Shown here piece by piece: positions 18,878 through 29,739 of a stretch of 64,000 nt of DNA. The position numbers were made by a program, and so were the translations under genes. Below the pieces are notes generated by a model. The model worked only from the letters and a program-made list of their open reading frames with translations, did no database searches and was not told the origin of the DNA. This DNA is from Zoogloea sp. 1C4. Lineage in GTDB: Bacteria > Pseudomonadota > Gammaproteobacteria > Burkholderiales > Rhodocyclaceae. The number at the start of each line of letters is the position of its first letter. Position 1 is the stretch's first letter. The stretch lies in assembly GCF_009469605.1 (NCBI RefSeq), contig NZ_SSXU01000003.1, positions 186,001 through 250,000 on the forward strand. Direction: 5' to 3'.

Positions 18878-20431
18878 TCAGGCCGGCACGGAGCTCCGGA
18901 TGAGGTGATCGAAGGCACCCAGCGACGCCTTCGCGCCCTCGCCCATGGCGATGATGATCTGCTTGTAGGGCACGGTGGTGCAGTCGCCCGCCGCGAAGAC
19001 GCCCGGCACCGAGGTCTGGCCCTTGGCATCGACGATGATCTCGCCGCGGTCCGACAGCTCGACCACGCCCTTCAGCCAGTCGGTGTTGGGCAGGAGGCCG
19101 ATCTGCACGAAGATGCCTTCGAGCTCGACGAGGTGCTCGCTGCCGCTCACCCGGTCCTTGTAGCGGATGCCGTTCACCTTCTGACCGTCTCCGGTCACTT
19201 CGGTGGTCTGGGCGGACTTGATCACCGTGACGTTGGGAAGGCTGTAGAGCTTGGTCTGGAGCACCGCGTCGGCGCGCAGGGTGTCGGCAAACTCGAGCAG
19301 CGTCACATGGGAGACGATGCCGGCCAGGTCGATGGCCGCCTCGACACCCGAGTTGCCGCCGCCGATCACTGCCACGCGCTTGCCCTTGAAGAGCGGGCCG
19401 TCACAGTGGGGGCAGAAGCACACGCCCTTGGCCTTGTACTCCTTCTCGCCCGGCACGTTCATCTCGCGCCAGCGGGCGCCGGTGGAGAGGATCACCGACT
19501 TGCTCCTGAGGGTCGCGCCGTTTTCCAGTTCAATCTCGATGAGCGAGCCCGGAACGAGCTTCTTCGCCTTCTGCAGATTCATCAGATCCACGTCGTACTG
19601 TTTGACGTGCTGCTCCAGCGCCGCCGCGAGCTTGGGCCCTTCGGTTTCCTTCACGGAGATGAAGTTCTCGATGCCGAGGGTGTCCATCACCTGACCGCCG
19701 AAGCGCTCGGCCACCACGCCGGTGCGGATGCCCTTGCGGGCCGCGTAGATGGCCGCAGCCGCGCCGGCCGGGCCGCCGCCGATCACCAGCACGTCGTACG
19801 CTGCCTTGGCGGAGAGCTCTTCGGCGGCGCGGGCGGACGCGCCGGTATCCACCTTGGCGAGGATTTCCTCGACGGTCATGCGGCCCTGACCGAAGTTCTG
19901 GCCGTTGAGGAACACCGTGGGCACCGCCATGATCTGGCGCTCATTGACGAGATCCTGGAACAGCGCGCCGTCGATCATCGTGCTGGTGACGCCGGGGTTG
20001 AGCACGGCCATCAGGTTGAGGGCCTGCACCACGTCCGGGCAGTTGTGGCACGACAGGGAGATGAAGGTCTCGAACTCGAACTTGCCGGGCAGCGCCTTGA
20101 TCTGGTCGATCACCGCCTGCTCCACCTTGGGCGGATGGCCGCCAGTCTGCAGCAGCGCGAGGATCAGCGAGGTGAACTCGTGGCCCATCGGGATGCCGGC
20201 GAAGTGGATGCGCGGCGCCTGGCCGGGTTCGGCCACGCCGAAGGACGGGCGCAGGGCGTGCTGGCCGTCCTCACGCAGCGTGACCCGGTTGGAGAGCTCG
20301 GCGATATCGACGAGCAGGCCGCGCAGCTCCTGGGCCTTGGCGCTGTCGTCGAGCGAGGCGACCAGCTCGATCGGGCGCTGCAGTTTTTCGAGGTAGGCCT
20401 TGAGTTGGGTCTTGATGTTGGCGTCGAGCAT
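18878..20431 (-). CDS. ahpF: Alkyl hydroperoxide reductase, flavoprotein subunit
   Basis: AhpF transfers electrons from NADH through FAD and two disulphide centres to AhpC. The 517-residue product has two thioredoxin-like folds at the N-terminus with the redox pair CHNC near residue 130, an FAD domain ([18 protein letters not shown]) and the thioredoxin-reductase-type active site CPHC near 342. The C-terminal FAD motif is [15 protein letters not shown]. The ATG at 20431 has AAAGGA upstream. It lies 149 bp after ahpC on the same strand. Confidence 0.96.
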   Translation of the reverse strand: MLDANIKTQLKAYLEKLQRPIELVASLDDSAKAQELRGLLVDIAELSNRVTLREDGQHALRPSFGVAEPGQAPRIHFAGIPMGHEFTSLILALLQTGGHPPKVEQAVIDQIKALPGKFEFETFISLSCHNCPDVVQALNLMAVLNPGVTSTMIDGALFQDLVNERQIMAVPTVFLNGQNFGQGRMTVEEILAKVDTGASARAAEELSAKAAYDVLVIGGGPAGAAAAIYAARKGIRTGVVAERFGGQVMDTLGIENFISVKETEGPKLAAALEQHVKQYDVDLMNLQKAKKLVPGSLIEIELENGATLRSKSVILSTGARWREMNVPGEKEYKAKGVCFCPHCDGPLFKGKRVAVIGGGNSGVEAAIDLAGIVSHVTLLEFADTLRADAVLQTKLYSLPNVTVIKSAQTTEVTGDGQKVNGIRYKDRVSGSEHLVELEGIFVQIGLLPNTDWLKGVVELSDRGEIIVDAKGQTSVPGVFAAGDCTTVPYKQIIIAMGEGAKASLGAFDHLIRSSVPA

Positions 20432-20580
20432 GATGCGTCCTTTCGTGCGTTGCTTTCGGTGTGTTCGTTGATTCCAGGGAATCCCATCGCCAAACACTAC
20501 CCCGGCGGGGCAATGCTTGACGCTGGAATCCGCACCGGGGCGGGCTTCCGCCCGGCGGGAGGGGTTTCAGCGATGATCGA

Positions 20581-21144
20581 TCAGATCTTGCCGACCAGAT
20601 CGAGGGACGGCGCCAGGGTGGCTTCGCCCTCCTTCCACTTGGCGGGGCAGACTTCGCCCGGATGGGTCGCCACGTACTGGGCGGCCTTCACCTTGCGGAG
20701 CAGCTCGGAAGCGTCGCGGCCGATGCCCAGGTCGTGGATCTCGGCGACCTTGATCTCACCTTCCGGATTGACCACGAAGGTGCCGCGGAGCGCCAGGCCG
20801 GCGTCGGCGATCAGCACATCGAAGTTCCTGGCGATGGCGTGGGTCGGGTCGCCGATCATCGGGTAGTTGATCTTCTTGATCGTCTCCGACGCGTCGTGCC
20901 AGGCCTTGTGGGTGAAGTGGGTGTCGGTGGAAACCGAGTACACCTCGACGCCGAGCTTCTGGAATTCCGGGTACAGATCGGCCACGTCGCCGAGCTCGGT
21001 CGGGCAGACAAAGGTGAAGTCGGCGGGGTAGAAGAAGAAGATCGACCACTTGCCCTTCACCGTCTCGTCGGTGACGGTGACGAACTTGCCATTGTGGTAG
21101 GCCTCGGCCTTGAAGGGTTTGATCTGGGTGTTGATGATTGCCAT
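20581..21144 (-). CDS. ahpC: Alkyl hydroperoxide reductase, peroxiredoxin subunit
   Basis: A typical 2-Cys peroxiredoxin of 187 residues, the same size as E. coli AhpC. It reduces hydrogen peroxide and organic hydroperoxides. The peroxidatic cysteine is C47 in [10 protein letters not shown] and the resolving cysteine is C166 in GEVCPAKW. The gene is first in the ahpC-ahpF unit. A TATAAT box lies about 75 bp upstream of the ATG. Confidence 0.97.
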   Translation of the reverse strand: MAIINTQIKPFKAEAYHNGKFVTVTDETVKGKWSIFFFYPADFTFVCPTELGDVADLYPEFQKLGVEVYSVSTDTHFTHKAWHDASETIKKINYPMIGDPTHAIARNFDVLIADAGLALRGTFVVNPEGEIKVAEIHDLGIGRDASELLRKVKAAQYVATHPGEVCPAKWKEGEATLAPSLDLVGKI

Positions 21145-21201
21145 TTCGTTAGCTCCTGTGCGTTCAAAAAGAGGACAGGACGAATGGTAGAGATACGCGA
21201 A

Positions 21202-21240
21202 CGATTGTTCTAATTGATTATAGAAATCAAGTCGATTGTT
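21202..21240 (-). promoter_or_regulatory. Promoter and candidate regulator site of ahpC
   Basis: On the minus strand a perfect TATAAT (21217-21222) is flanked by two copies of AACAATCG (21202-21209 and 21233-21240) whose starts are 31 bp apart. There is no good -35 box. A consensus -10 with a poor -35 and repeated flanks fits an activated promoter, and OxyR is the usual activator of ahpC. The repeats do not match the OxyR consensus well, so the regulator is not assigned. Confidence 0.5.
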
Positions 21241-21277
21241 ACTATCTATCCATCAACACCAACGGAGCCGCAGCACC

Positions 21278-22528
21278 TCAGCCCCCCGTCGGGCCGTCGA
21301 TGGGCAGCCGCACGTTGAAGGTGGTGCCCTTGCCTGGCTCGCTGAGCACCTTGATCGAGCCCCCATGCCGCTGGACGATTCCCCACGACAGCGACAGGCC
21401 GAGGCCCGTGCCCTTGCCCACCGGCTTGGTGGTGTAGAAGGGCTCGAAGATCTGCGACAGCTTGTCGGGCTCGATGCCCGAGCCGGTGTCCGTCACGCTG
21501 ATCTGCACGCCATTGTCGCTGGTGCACTCGGTGCGCACGGTGATCTGCCCCTCGCCCTCGATGGCCTGGGCGGCGTTGACCACCAGGTTCATGAACACCT
21601 GGTTGAGCTGGGACGGGATGCAGCGGATGTGGGGCAGCTCGCCGTATTCCTTGACCAGCTTGCAGTGATACTTGAACTCGTTGCGGGCGATGTTGAGGGT
21701 CGAGTCCAGCCCCGCATGCACGTCGGCCCACACCCATTCTGAATCGCCGGAGTGGGAGAAGCCCTTCAGGTCGGCCACGATCTGGCGCACCCGATCCACC
21801 CCGTCCCGGGTCTCGGCGACGAGGCCGGAGACATCCTCCCGCAGAAAGTCGAAATCGATGCGCCGCAGGTGGGCCCGCACATCGGCCAGAATGGCCTCGG
21901 CGTCGCGCCCGCCCGGGTTTTCGGCGCACAGGGTCGCAACGGCCAGCAGATCCTGCAGATAGCGCGCCAGGGCGCTGAGGTTGGACGCCACAAAGCCGAT
22001 CGGGTTGTTGATCTCGTGGGCGATGCCCGCCGAGAGCTGGCCGATAGAGGCCATCTTCTCGGACTGCAGCAGCTGCATCTGGGCCACCTCCAGCTGTCGG
22101 GCGCCCTCCTCCATCTGGCTGACCATCGTGCGGTTGGTGACGCGCAGGCTGTCGCGCACCTCCTTGGCGTCGAGCTGGGCGCGGATGCGCGACAGGGCGA
22201 TCGCCGAGCGCACCGGCTTGTGCAGGAAATCCGCCGCGCCCAGCTCGAAGCCGCGCAGCTCGCTGTCCTCGTCGTGGAGCGCGGTGACGAAGATCACCGG
22301 GATGTAGCGCGTCGCCTCGTCGGCCTGGAGCTGGCGCAGCACCTCGTAGCCATCCATGCCGGGCATCATCACGTCTAGCAGGATCAGATCGGGCTGAGGC
22401 CGGCTGCCGGCAATCCGCAGCGCCTCCGCGCCGCTGTCCGCCAGACGGATCCGGTAGAAAGGCCGCAGCATTTCACCCAGCGTGCGCAGGTTGGTCGAGT
22501 TGTCATCGACGATCAGAATGACTTTCAT
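21278..22528 (-). CDS. Receiver-histidine kinase (REC-HisKA-HATPase)
   Basis: The 416-residue cytoplasmic protein starts with a receiver domain (acidic pair DD at 8-9, phosphoacceptor D52, Lys in HKPV near 104). A coiled linker leads to a histidine kinase with H171 in GIAHEINNP, and an HATPase domain with DTGSGI and GTGLGLSLSWGIV. The kinase class resembles the NtrY/HydH-like group. It lies 70 bp after the larger hybrid kinase on the same strand, so it could receive phosphate from it. Output and stimulus are unknown. Confidence 0.9.
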   Translation of the reverse strand: MKVILIVDDNSTNLRTLGEMLRPFYRIRLADSGAEALRIAGSRPQPDLILLDVMMPGMDGYEVLRQLQADEATRYIPVIFVTALHDEDSELRGFELGAADFLHKPVRSAIALSRIRAQLDAKEVRDSLRVTNRTMVSQMEEGARQLEVAQMQLLQSEKMASIGQLSAGIAHEINNPIGFVASNLSALARYLQDLLAVATLCAENPGGRDAEAILADVRAHLRRIDFDFLREDVSGLVAETRDGVDRVRQIVADLKGFSHSGDSEWVWADVHAGLDSTLNIARNEFKYHCKLVKEYGELPHIRCIPSQLNQVFMNLVVNAAQAIEGEGQITVRTECTSDNGVQISVTDTGSGIEPDKLSQIFEPFYTTKPVGKGTGLGLSLSWGIVQRHGGSIKVLSEPGKGTTFNVRLPIDGPTGG

Positions 22529-22598
22529 GGTCCGGATCAGGCCTGTTTCGGTACGTCAAGAAGCGCGGGCAGTACGTTGATTTTCACTCGGTCACTCC

Positions 22599-25500
22599 CT
22601 AGATTTGGGCGAACACCTGTCGCAGGCACTCGCGAGCTGCCGAGAACCGAAGCTCACCGACCAGCCGGCCCACCTCGTCGAAATCTGACTCCATAACGGT
22701 TCCGGCGACCAAAGTCTTCAGTTCACGAAACCGTTCGATGGCATCGAAATCGCTCGACTGGAGCAGATGGTCGAGTTCGTCCACCACCACGCCCAGCCGG
22801 TCGCCGTCCAGGGTGCGCAGCGTTTCGTCGGGTTCGGCGGGCCCGGACTCGACCGGGGCGGGCGGCAGCCAGCGCTGCAGCACGCCCACCAGCGCCTCCA
22901 GCATCACCGGCTTGGTGACGAAATCGTCCATCCCGGCGGCCATGCAGGCTGCCCGGCTCTCGGCAAATGCGTCGGCGGTGAGCGCCACAATCGGCAGGCG
23001 GCGGCCGGTTCCGGCCTCGCGGCGGCGGATCTCGGCGGTCGTCGCCAGGCCATCCATCACCGGCATCTGCACGTCCATCAGCACCAGATCGGGGGATGCA
23101 CCCTGGGCGAGCAGATCGAGGCACTCCTGGCCGTTGGCCGCCGTAACCACCCCGACGCCGCGGGAGGCGAGCTGCGAGCGGACCACCCGGCGGTTGGTGG
23201 CGTTGTCTTCCACCAGCAGCACCTGCCCCCCCATGCTGACCGGCGCCCGCTGCACCGGTGCATGCTGGACGACCGGCGCCGCAGGCGCGTCGCCCACCGC
23301 CGCGCGGATGCGGAACCAGAAGCGCGCGCCTTCACCGGCGCGGCTGGACAGGCCCACCGAACCGCCCATCAGTTCGGCAAGGCTGCTGACGATGGACAGC
23401 CCCAGCCCGGTGCCGCCGTGCTGGCGGGTCGCCGAGCTGTCGGCCTGGGAGAAGGGGTGGAACATCAGGTGCTGCTTGTCCTCCGGCACCCCGATGCCGG
23501 TGTCGGTCACCGCGAACTCGAGGGTCGCCTCGTCGCCGAGCGCCTCCACCTGAAACGCTTCGACACGCACGCTGCCGGCATCGGTGAACTTGACGGCGTT
23601 GCCCACCAGATTGGCCAGCATCTGCACCAGCCGCTGGCGATCGGCCACGTAGGCGCCGGCCTCAGGCCCGCCCCACTGCACGCTGAGCACAAGCCCCTTG
23701 CGCCGGGCAGGCTCGGCGAACAGGCTCATCACCTCCTGGAGCACGCCGGCCACTTCGAGCCGTGCCGGGTTGAGCCTGAGCTTGCCCGCCTCGATCTTCG
23801 AGAAATCCAGGATGTCGTTGAGCAGGCCGAGCAGCACATGCCCGGAGCTCATGATGACCTGGGCGTAATCCTGCCTTTCCGGCTCGCTCACCCCCTGACG
23901 CATCAAGAGCTGCGCCATGCCGAGAATGCCGTTCATGGGGGTGCGCAGTTCATGGCTCACGGTGGCCAGGAAGCGGCTCTTGGTCATGCTCGACTGCTCG
24001 GCCGTCTCCCGCGCCGCAATCAGCTGGATCTGCTGGGTGATGTCCTGGATCACCTGCACATAGGCGTCCTCGTCGCCCCACGACACCATCGAGGCCGAGA
24101 CGATGACCTCGATCTCCGAACCATCCCTGCGGCGATGACGGCAACGGGGCAGGTCGTCGCCCGCTCCGTGCCCGGCCTTTGGCTCGCGGCACGAAACGGC
24201 GTCGCCATCGGCCAGGATGTCGTCCAGGGTCATCGCGAGGAAAGCCTCCCTCGACCAGCCGTAGTGCTCCACCGCCTTGTCGTTCACCATCAGGAAGCGC
24301 CGGCTGCCCGCGGCGATCTGCCACATGGGCAGCGGACTGTCATTGAACAGCCGCTGGTAGCGGTCCTCGCTGGCCTGGAGCGCCGCGTTCTTGCGCTGGA
24401 TGAGCGCCGAGCGGCCCGTCATGCCCAGCATGAGCACCTGCATCAGGAAGGCAAAGGTGAGCCCCACCACCCCCATCGCCCACACCATGAGCGGCCGGTT
24501 GTGCTGGAAGTAACCCCGGCCCGGATACACCGACAGCTGCCACTTGCGATCGCCCACAGGCAGCATTGCCGACCAGCGGCTCGCCCGCTCGGGCACCACC
24601 TCGTCGTCGACGATCTGGTCGGAACTGAACAGCACTCCCTGTCCGGCCGGCATGCCCGCATCCGTGAGCTGCAGTGCGATTCCGTCGGGGATGTGGTCGC
24701 GGGTCGCAATGTCCACCATCTCGTCGGCCTTGATCACCGCCACCGCAAACCCGCTCGGCCGGGCAACACCGCCGACCGCCAGCGGATTCTCCATGTTGCG
24801 CACTGGCAGCAGTTCGAGCACGCTGGCGCGACGCTGCTGTTCCTGGACGAGCTTGAGCGGCTTCGTCACCGCCATCCCGCCAAGCGCCAGCGCCCGGTTG
24901 ATCGCCTCCCGACGGGTCGGCTCCGAATAGATGTCGAAACCCAGCGCGGGCCGATTGGTGGCCAGGGGCACGATGTAGCGCACGGCCACGTAGTCGGGCC
25001 GCTCCCCGGCACGGCGCAGCGCGCCTGCCCCATCCTTCTCGGTGATCTGGAACGCGTTGTTCATCGACAGCGCGGCCACCGCCTTCTCGTAGGCCACGCG
25101 ATGCTCATGGGGGACAAAATCGTTGAAGCTCAGGGCGTGGATGTCCTGGTGGCCCTCCAGGGTGATCCGGGTGAACTGCTCGAACTGCCGAAACGTGAAG
25201 GCCGGCGTCGCCTCGATGAAATTGCGCAGCGAGGCCAGCACCTCCCGGTGGGCCACCACCCGGTCGGCGATGCGCTTGGCAATCGCCTGGCCGTCGGCCT
25301 GAAGCTGGTTCTGCTGGGCCTGCCGCTCCCACTGGGCAACGCCGTAGAAAGCCAGCGCCACCAGGCCGCCGGTGAGCAGGGTCGGCCCGATGATCCGGCG
25401 ACGCCGATCCCGCCACGGCCCTTCGTGCCTGTTGAAGTAGCACAGGAACAGCGGCGCAAAGACGATCACGCCAACCGAATCGCCCACGTACCAGTTCCAC

Positions 25501-25973
25501 CACGCAAACAGGTAATCGGAGTAGTTGATCACCCCCAGCCCGTAAAGCCCTGTCACGCACAGGGACGAGGAGATCAGGGTGCTGATCACTCCCCCGAGGA
25601 GGAGGAAACGCACCACATCCCGTTCCGACTCCAGCTCCCGCCAGTGCTCGCCCATCACGCGGGAGATCAGCCATGCACCGGCGCCAGCCTGCATCGCCGC
25701 GCCGGTACCGATCAGCGCGGCGATGGACAGGGACAACGAATCCGGCTTGCCGCTCAGCCAGGCATTGATCAGGTTGAGCAGCGCCGAACCGAACCACACC
25801 GCCACCAGCGCCGGCCGGCCCAGGTGGAGCATTCCCGCCAGCGCCAGCCCAGCCGACGGAAACATCGGGCTGGCGTACCCGGGCGCGACCGCAAGCAGCA
25901 GGCTGAAGCCTCCGAGCCCCACATAGGCCAGGGCCATCAGGGCAGTACGGCGCAAGACATCGGCAACGCGCAT
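22599..25973 (-). CDS. MASE1-CHASE-PAS hybrid sensor histidine kinase
   Basis: The 1124-residue inner-membrane protein has an N-terminal MASE1-type membrane domain (about 5-300, several helices, with SPMFPSAGLALAGML), a CHASE-type extracytoplasmic sensor (about 250-430), a further helix near 500, a PAS domain (about 535-645), HisKA with H674 in SHELRTPMNG, HATPase, and one receiver domain with D967 in LMDVQMPVMDG. The last 110 residues are helical but lack an HPt-type phosphoacceptor histidine. It is followed closely by the REC-kinase gene. The signal is unknown. The ATG at 25973 follows an AT-rich upstream region. Confidence 0.92.
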   Translation of the reverse strand: MRVADVLRRTALMALAYVGLGGFSLLLAVAPGYASPMFPSAGLALAGMLHLGRPALVAVWFGSALLNLINAWLSGKPDSLSLSIAALIGTGAAMQAGAGAWLISRVMGEHWRELESERDVVRFLLLGGVISTLISSSLCVTGLYGLGVINYSDYLFAWWNWYVGDSVGVIVFAPLFLCYFNRHEGPWRDRRRRIIGPTLLTGGLVALAFYGVAQWERQAQQNQLQADGQAIAKRIADRVVAHREVLASLRNFIEATPAFTFRQFEQFTRITLEGHQDIHALSFNDFVPHEHRVAYEKAVAALSMNNAFQITEKDGAGALRRAGERPDYVAVRYIVPLATNRPALGFDIYSEPTRREAINRALALGGMAVTKPLKLVQEQQRRASVLELLPVRNMENPLAVGGVARPSGFAVAVIKADEMVDIATRDHIPDGIALQLTDAGMPAGQGVLFSSDQIVDDEVVPERASRWSAMLPVGDRKWQLSVYPGRGYFQHNRPLMVWAMGVVGLTFAFLMQVLMLGMTGRSALIQRKNAALQASEDRYQRLFNDSPLPMWQIAAGSRRFLMVNDKAVEHYGWSREAFLAMTLDDILADGDAVSCREPKAGHGAGDDLPRCRHRRRDGSEIEVIVSASMVSWGDEDAYVQVIQDITQQIQLIAARETAEQSSMTKSRFLATVSHELRTPMNGILGMAQLLMRQGVSEPERQDYAQVIMSSGHVLLGLLNDILDFSKIEAGKLRLNPARLEVAGVLQEVMSLFAEPARRKGLVLSVQWGGPEAGAYVADRQRLVQMLANLVGNAVKFTDAGSVRVEAFQVEALGDEATLEFAVTDTGIGVPEDKQHLMFHPFSQADSSATRQHGGTGLGLSIVSSLAELMGGSVGLSSRAGEGARFWFRIRAAVGDAPAAPVVQHAPVQRAPVSMGGQVLLVEDNATNRRVVRSQLASRGVGVVTAANGQECLDLLAQGASPDLVLMDVQMPVMDGLATTAEIRRREAGTGRRLPIVALTADAFAESRAACMAAGMDDFVTKPVMLEALVGVLQRWLPPAPVESGPAEPDETLRTLDGDRLGVVVDELDHLLQSSDFDAIERFRELKTLVAGTVMESDFDEVGRLVGELRFSAARECLRQVFAQI

Positions 25974-26244
25974 GGGGCGAACGCTCTCGATTTTATTGAT
26001 TTTGTTATTTTATAATAATTTTTAACAAAATAGATGATTTGTTTCGCATGACCTTTACGGCAGCCCTGTGGAATAAGTCACACAAACGGCCGCCCCGCCC
26101 CGGCGTTTCATCACCGAAGGCAGGACGGCGCATGCAGGAGCCAGCCCTGTTCAACGGCACACCAGCCGTAAATCCTGAGTCCACCATCGACCAGCCCCGC
26201 GCCGATGGGGATTTCGAGGACGCGCGGATGAATCCCGACGGCTG
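25974..26244. other. Intergenic region between thiC and the hybrid kinase
   Basis: No gene is seen. The part nearest the kinase start (about 25988-26040) is strikingly AT-rich for this genome and contains TATAAA- and TTATTAT-like boxes on the minus strand, so the kinase promoter is probably here. I could not fix a -35 box. Confidence 0.5.
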
Positions 26245-28244
<2,000 letters not shown>

Positions 28245-28296
28245 CGCCAATCCACCGCCCAAAACCGCAATTGGCTGGGGCATCTGTCTCATTTGC

Positions 28297-28342
28297 CGAA
28301 CAGGCGTCTCCATTTGACGAAGAGAATTGAGACAGGTGTCTC
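28297..28342. promoter_or_regulatory. Upstream activator sites of the porin/thiC region (probable AcoR sites)
   Basis: A perfect inverted repeat GAGACA-GG-TGTCTC lies at 28329-28342. A degenerate copy (ACAGG-CGTCTC) lies 32 bp upstream at 28297-28310, about three helical turns away, and TGAGACAGATG occurs on the minus strand at 28281-28291. The perfect site is about 88 bp before the expected porin transcription start, a normal distance for a sigma-54 activator. The same palindrome occurs before acoX (34384-34397). Confidence 0.75.
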
Positions 28343-28396
28343 CTTATTCGCCCGTGAATTGACCCCAATTCACCATCCGGCGCGAATTTCATTTGC

Positions 28397-28412
28397 TGGC
28401 AAAGAAATTGCA
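28397..28412 (+). promoter_or_regulatory. Sigma-54 promoter of the porin-PQQ dehydrogenase operon
   Basis: TGGCAAAGAAATTGCA has GG and GC separated by exactly 10 bases, a TGGCA -24 element and a consensus TTGCA -12 element. Transcription would start near 28423, about 80 bp before the porin ATG at 28505. Confidence 0.82.
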
Positions 28413-28504
28413 ATGAGTCTCCCGTGCCCGGCCCGCCCAGGGAAAAAGGCATCCGTTGCTTCGGCGAGGTATTCCGGAGCCACCAATTAAAAGAGGAGAC
28501 AACC

Positions 28505-29641
28505 ATGAAACCGATTTCTTCCACCCGCCGTGGTCGAATCGACGGCCGACTTGCTGCCGCCGTCGTTCTGCCCGTTCTTGCATTTCCGGCGTTTGCCGAA
28601 ACCAATGTCGAGATCTACGGGATCATCGACGCAGGCCTGCTGTACCAGAGTCGCACCGACCCGGACGGCAAGAGCAAGACGTCCATGGAAACCAGCGGCC
28701 TGCGCCAGTCGATCCTGGGCTTCAAGGGCGACCGCGACCTGGGGCGCGGCCTCGAAGGCTTCTTCAATCTGGAGATCCACTACGACACCAACAACGGCCG
28801 CTTTCATGGCACGGGCGACGCGGAAGGCACCGGCACCCCGTTCTTCCGGCGTCAGGCCAACCTCGGCCTGAAGGGCGACTGGGGCAGCGTGACCCTGGGC
28901 CGCCAATATGGCCCGGCGCTGCTCGCCCATATCGGCACCGAGCCCCGCGCCTTCAAGGAGCAATTCTCCAACCTTTATGCCTGGGCCTATAACCAATACC
29001 AGGCCACTGCCGGCGCGCCGGGCACCGACCGCAATACCAATAACGACGTGGGGATCTTCTTCAGCAACGCGATCCAGTACCGCAATACCGTCGGGCCCTT
29101 CAGCTTCGGCGTGCTGTGGTCGGCCGGCGGGCAGTCGGGCAGCACCCAGAAGAACAGCGCCTGGGCCCTGGGCGGCACCTATACCGGCCCGGTGATCCTG
29201 TCGGCCTCGTATCAGGTCATCAAGGACGAGCAGACCGCCAACGACAACGTGCGCCACGGCGGCCTGGGCATTGCGGTGCCCTTTGGCGATTTCACTTTCA
29301 AGGCCAATTACCTCAACGCCCGCAACAACCACTCGAACGGCCTCAACGTGTCGAACGTGAACGCCATCGGCGTGGGCGTCGACTGGAAATGGCGCGCCGA
29401 CAACACCGCGACCCTCGCCTACTACGACAACAAGGACCGCCTCAATTCGGGCGATCACACCCGCAACGTCGTGATCTCCAACGATTTCGCGCTGCGCAAG
29501 GACACGACGCTCTACGTCCAGACGGCCTTCGTCGATGCGGATTCGGCGGCGACGATCAAGACCAGCATCGTCGCGGCGGGCATTCCCAGCGTGGGCCATC
29601 GCTCGACGCTGCTGAACGCCGGCATCAACTTCACTTTCTGA
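28505..29641 (+). CDS. Outer-membrane porin (Gram-negative porin family 4)
   Basis: The 378-residue protein has a signal peptide cleaved after LAFPAFA and then the typical betaproteobacterial porin start ETNVEIYGIIDAGLLYQS. The strand pattern, the LGFKGDRDLGRGLEGFFNLE and NLGLKGDWGSVTLGRQYGP segments and the C-terminal GINFTF ending in Phe are hallmarks of trimeric 16-strand porins. GAGGAG precedes the ATG at 28505; an earlier in-frame ATG has no support. It is the first gene after a sigma-54 promoter and probably admits the substrate of the following dehydrogenase. Confidence 0.93.
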   Translation: MKPISSTRRGRIDGRLAAAVVLPVLAFPAFAETNVEIYGIIDAGLLYQSRTDPDGKSKTSMETSGLRQSILGFKGDRDLGRGLEGFFNLEIHYDTNNGRFHGTGDAEGTGTPFFRRQANLGLKGDWGSVTLGRQYGPALLAHIGTEPRAFKEQFSNLYAWAYNQYQATAGAPGTDRNTNNDVGIFFSNAIQYRNTVGPFSFGVLWSAGGQSGSTQKNSAWALGGTYTGPVILSASYQVIKDEQTANDNVRHGGLGIAVPFGDFTFKANYLNARNNHSNGLNVSNVNAIGVGVDWKWRADNTATLAYYDNKDRLNSGDHTRNVVISNDFALRKDTTLYVQTAFVDADSAATIKTSIVAAGIPSVGHRSTLLNAGINFTF

Positions 29642-29739
29642 GACCGCCCGCGCCCGGACACCGGAGGCGGGCCTCCCCCGCCCTCCCCGCCCCGCTGCCG
29701 GACCGCCGATCCGCACCCTATTCCACGAGGAACCCCATC

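Noticed and set aside
22767-26015. Very long open frame on the plus strand opposite the hybrid kinase gene
   Set aside because: It is antisense to a protein with intact kinase and receiver motifs and encodes a His/Gly/Arg/Asp-rich sequence with no domain. High GC content makes such shadows common.
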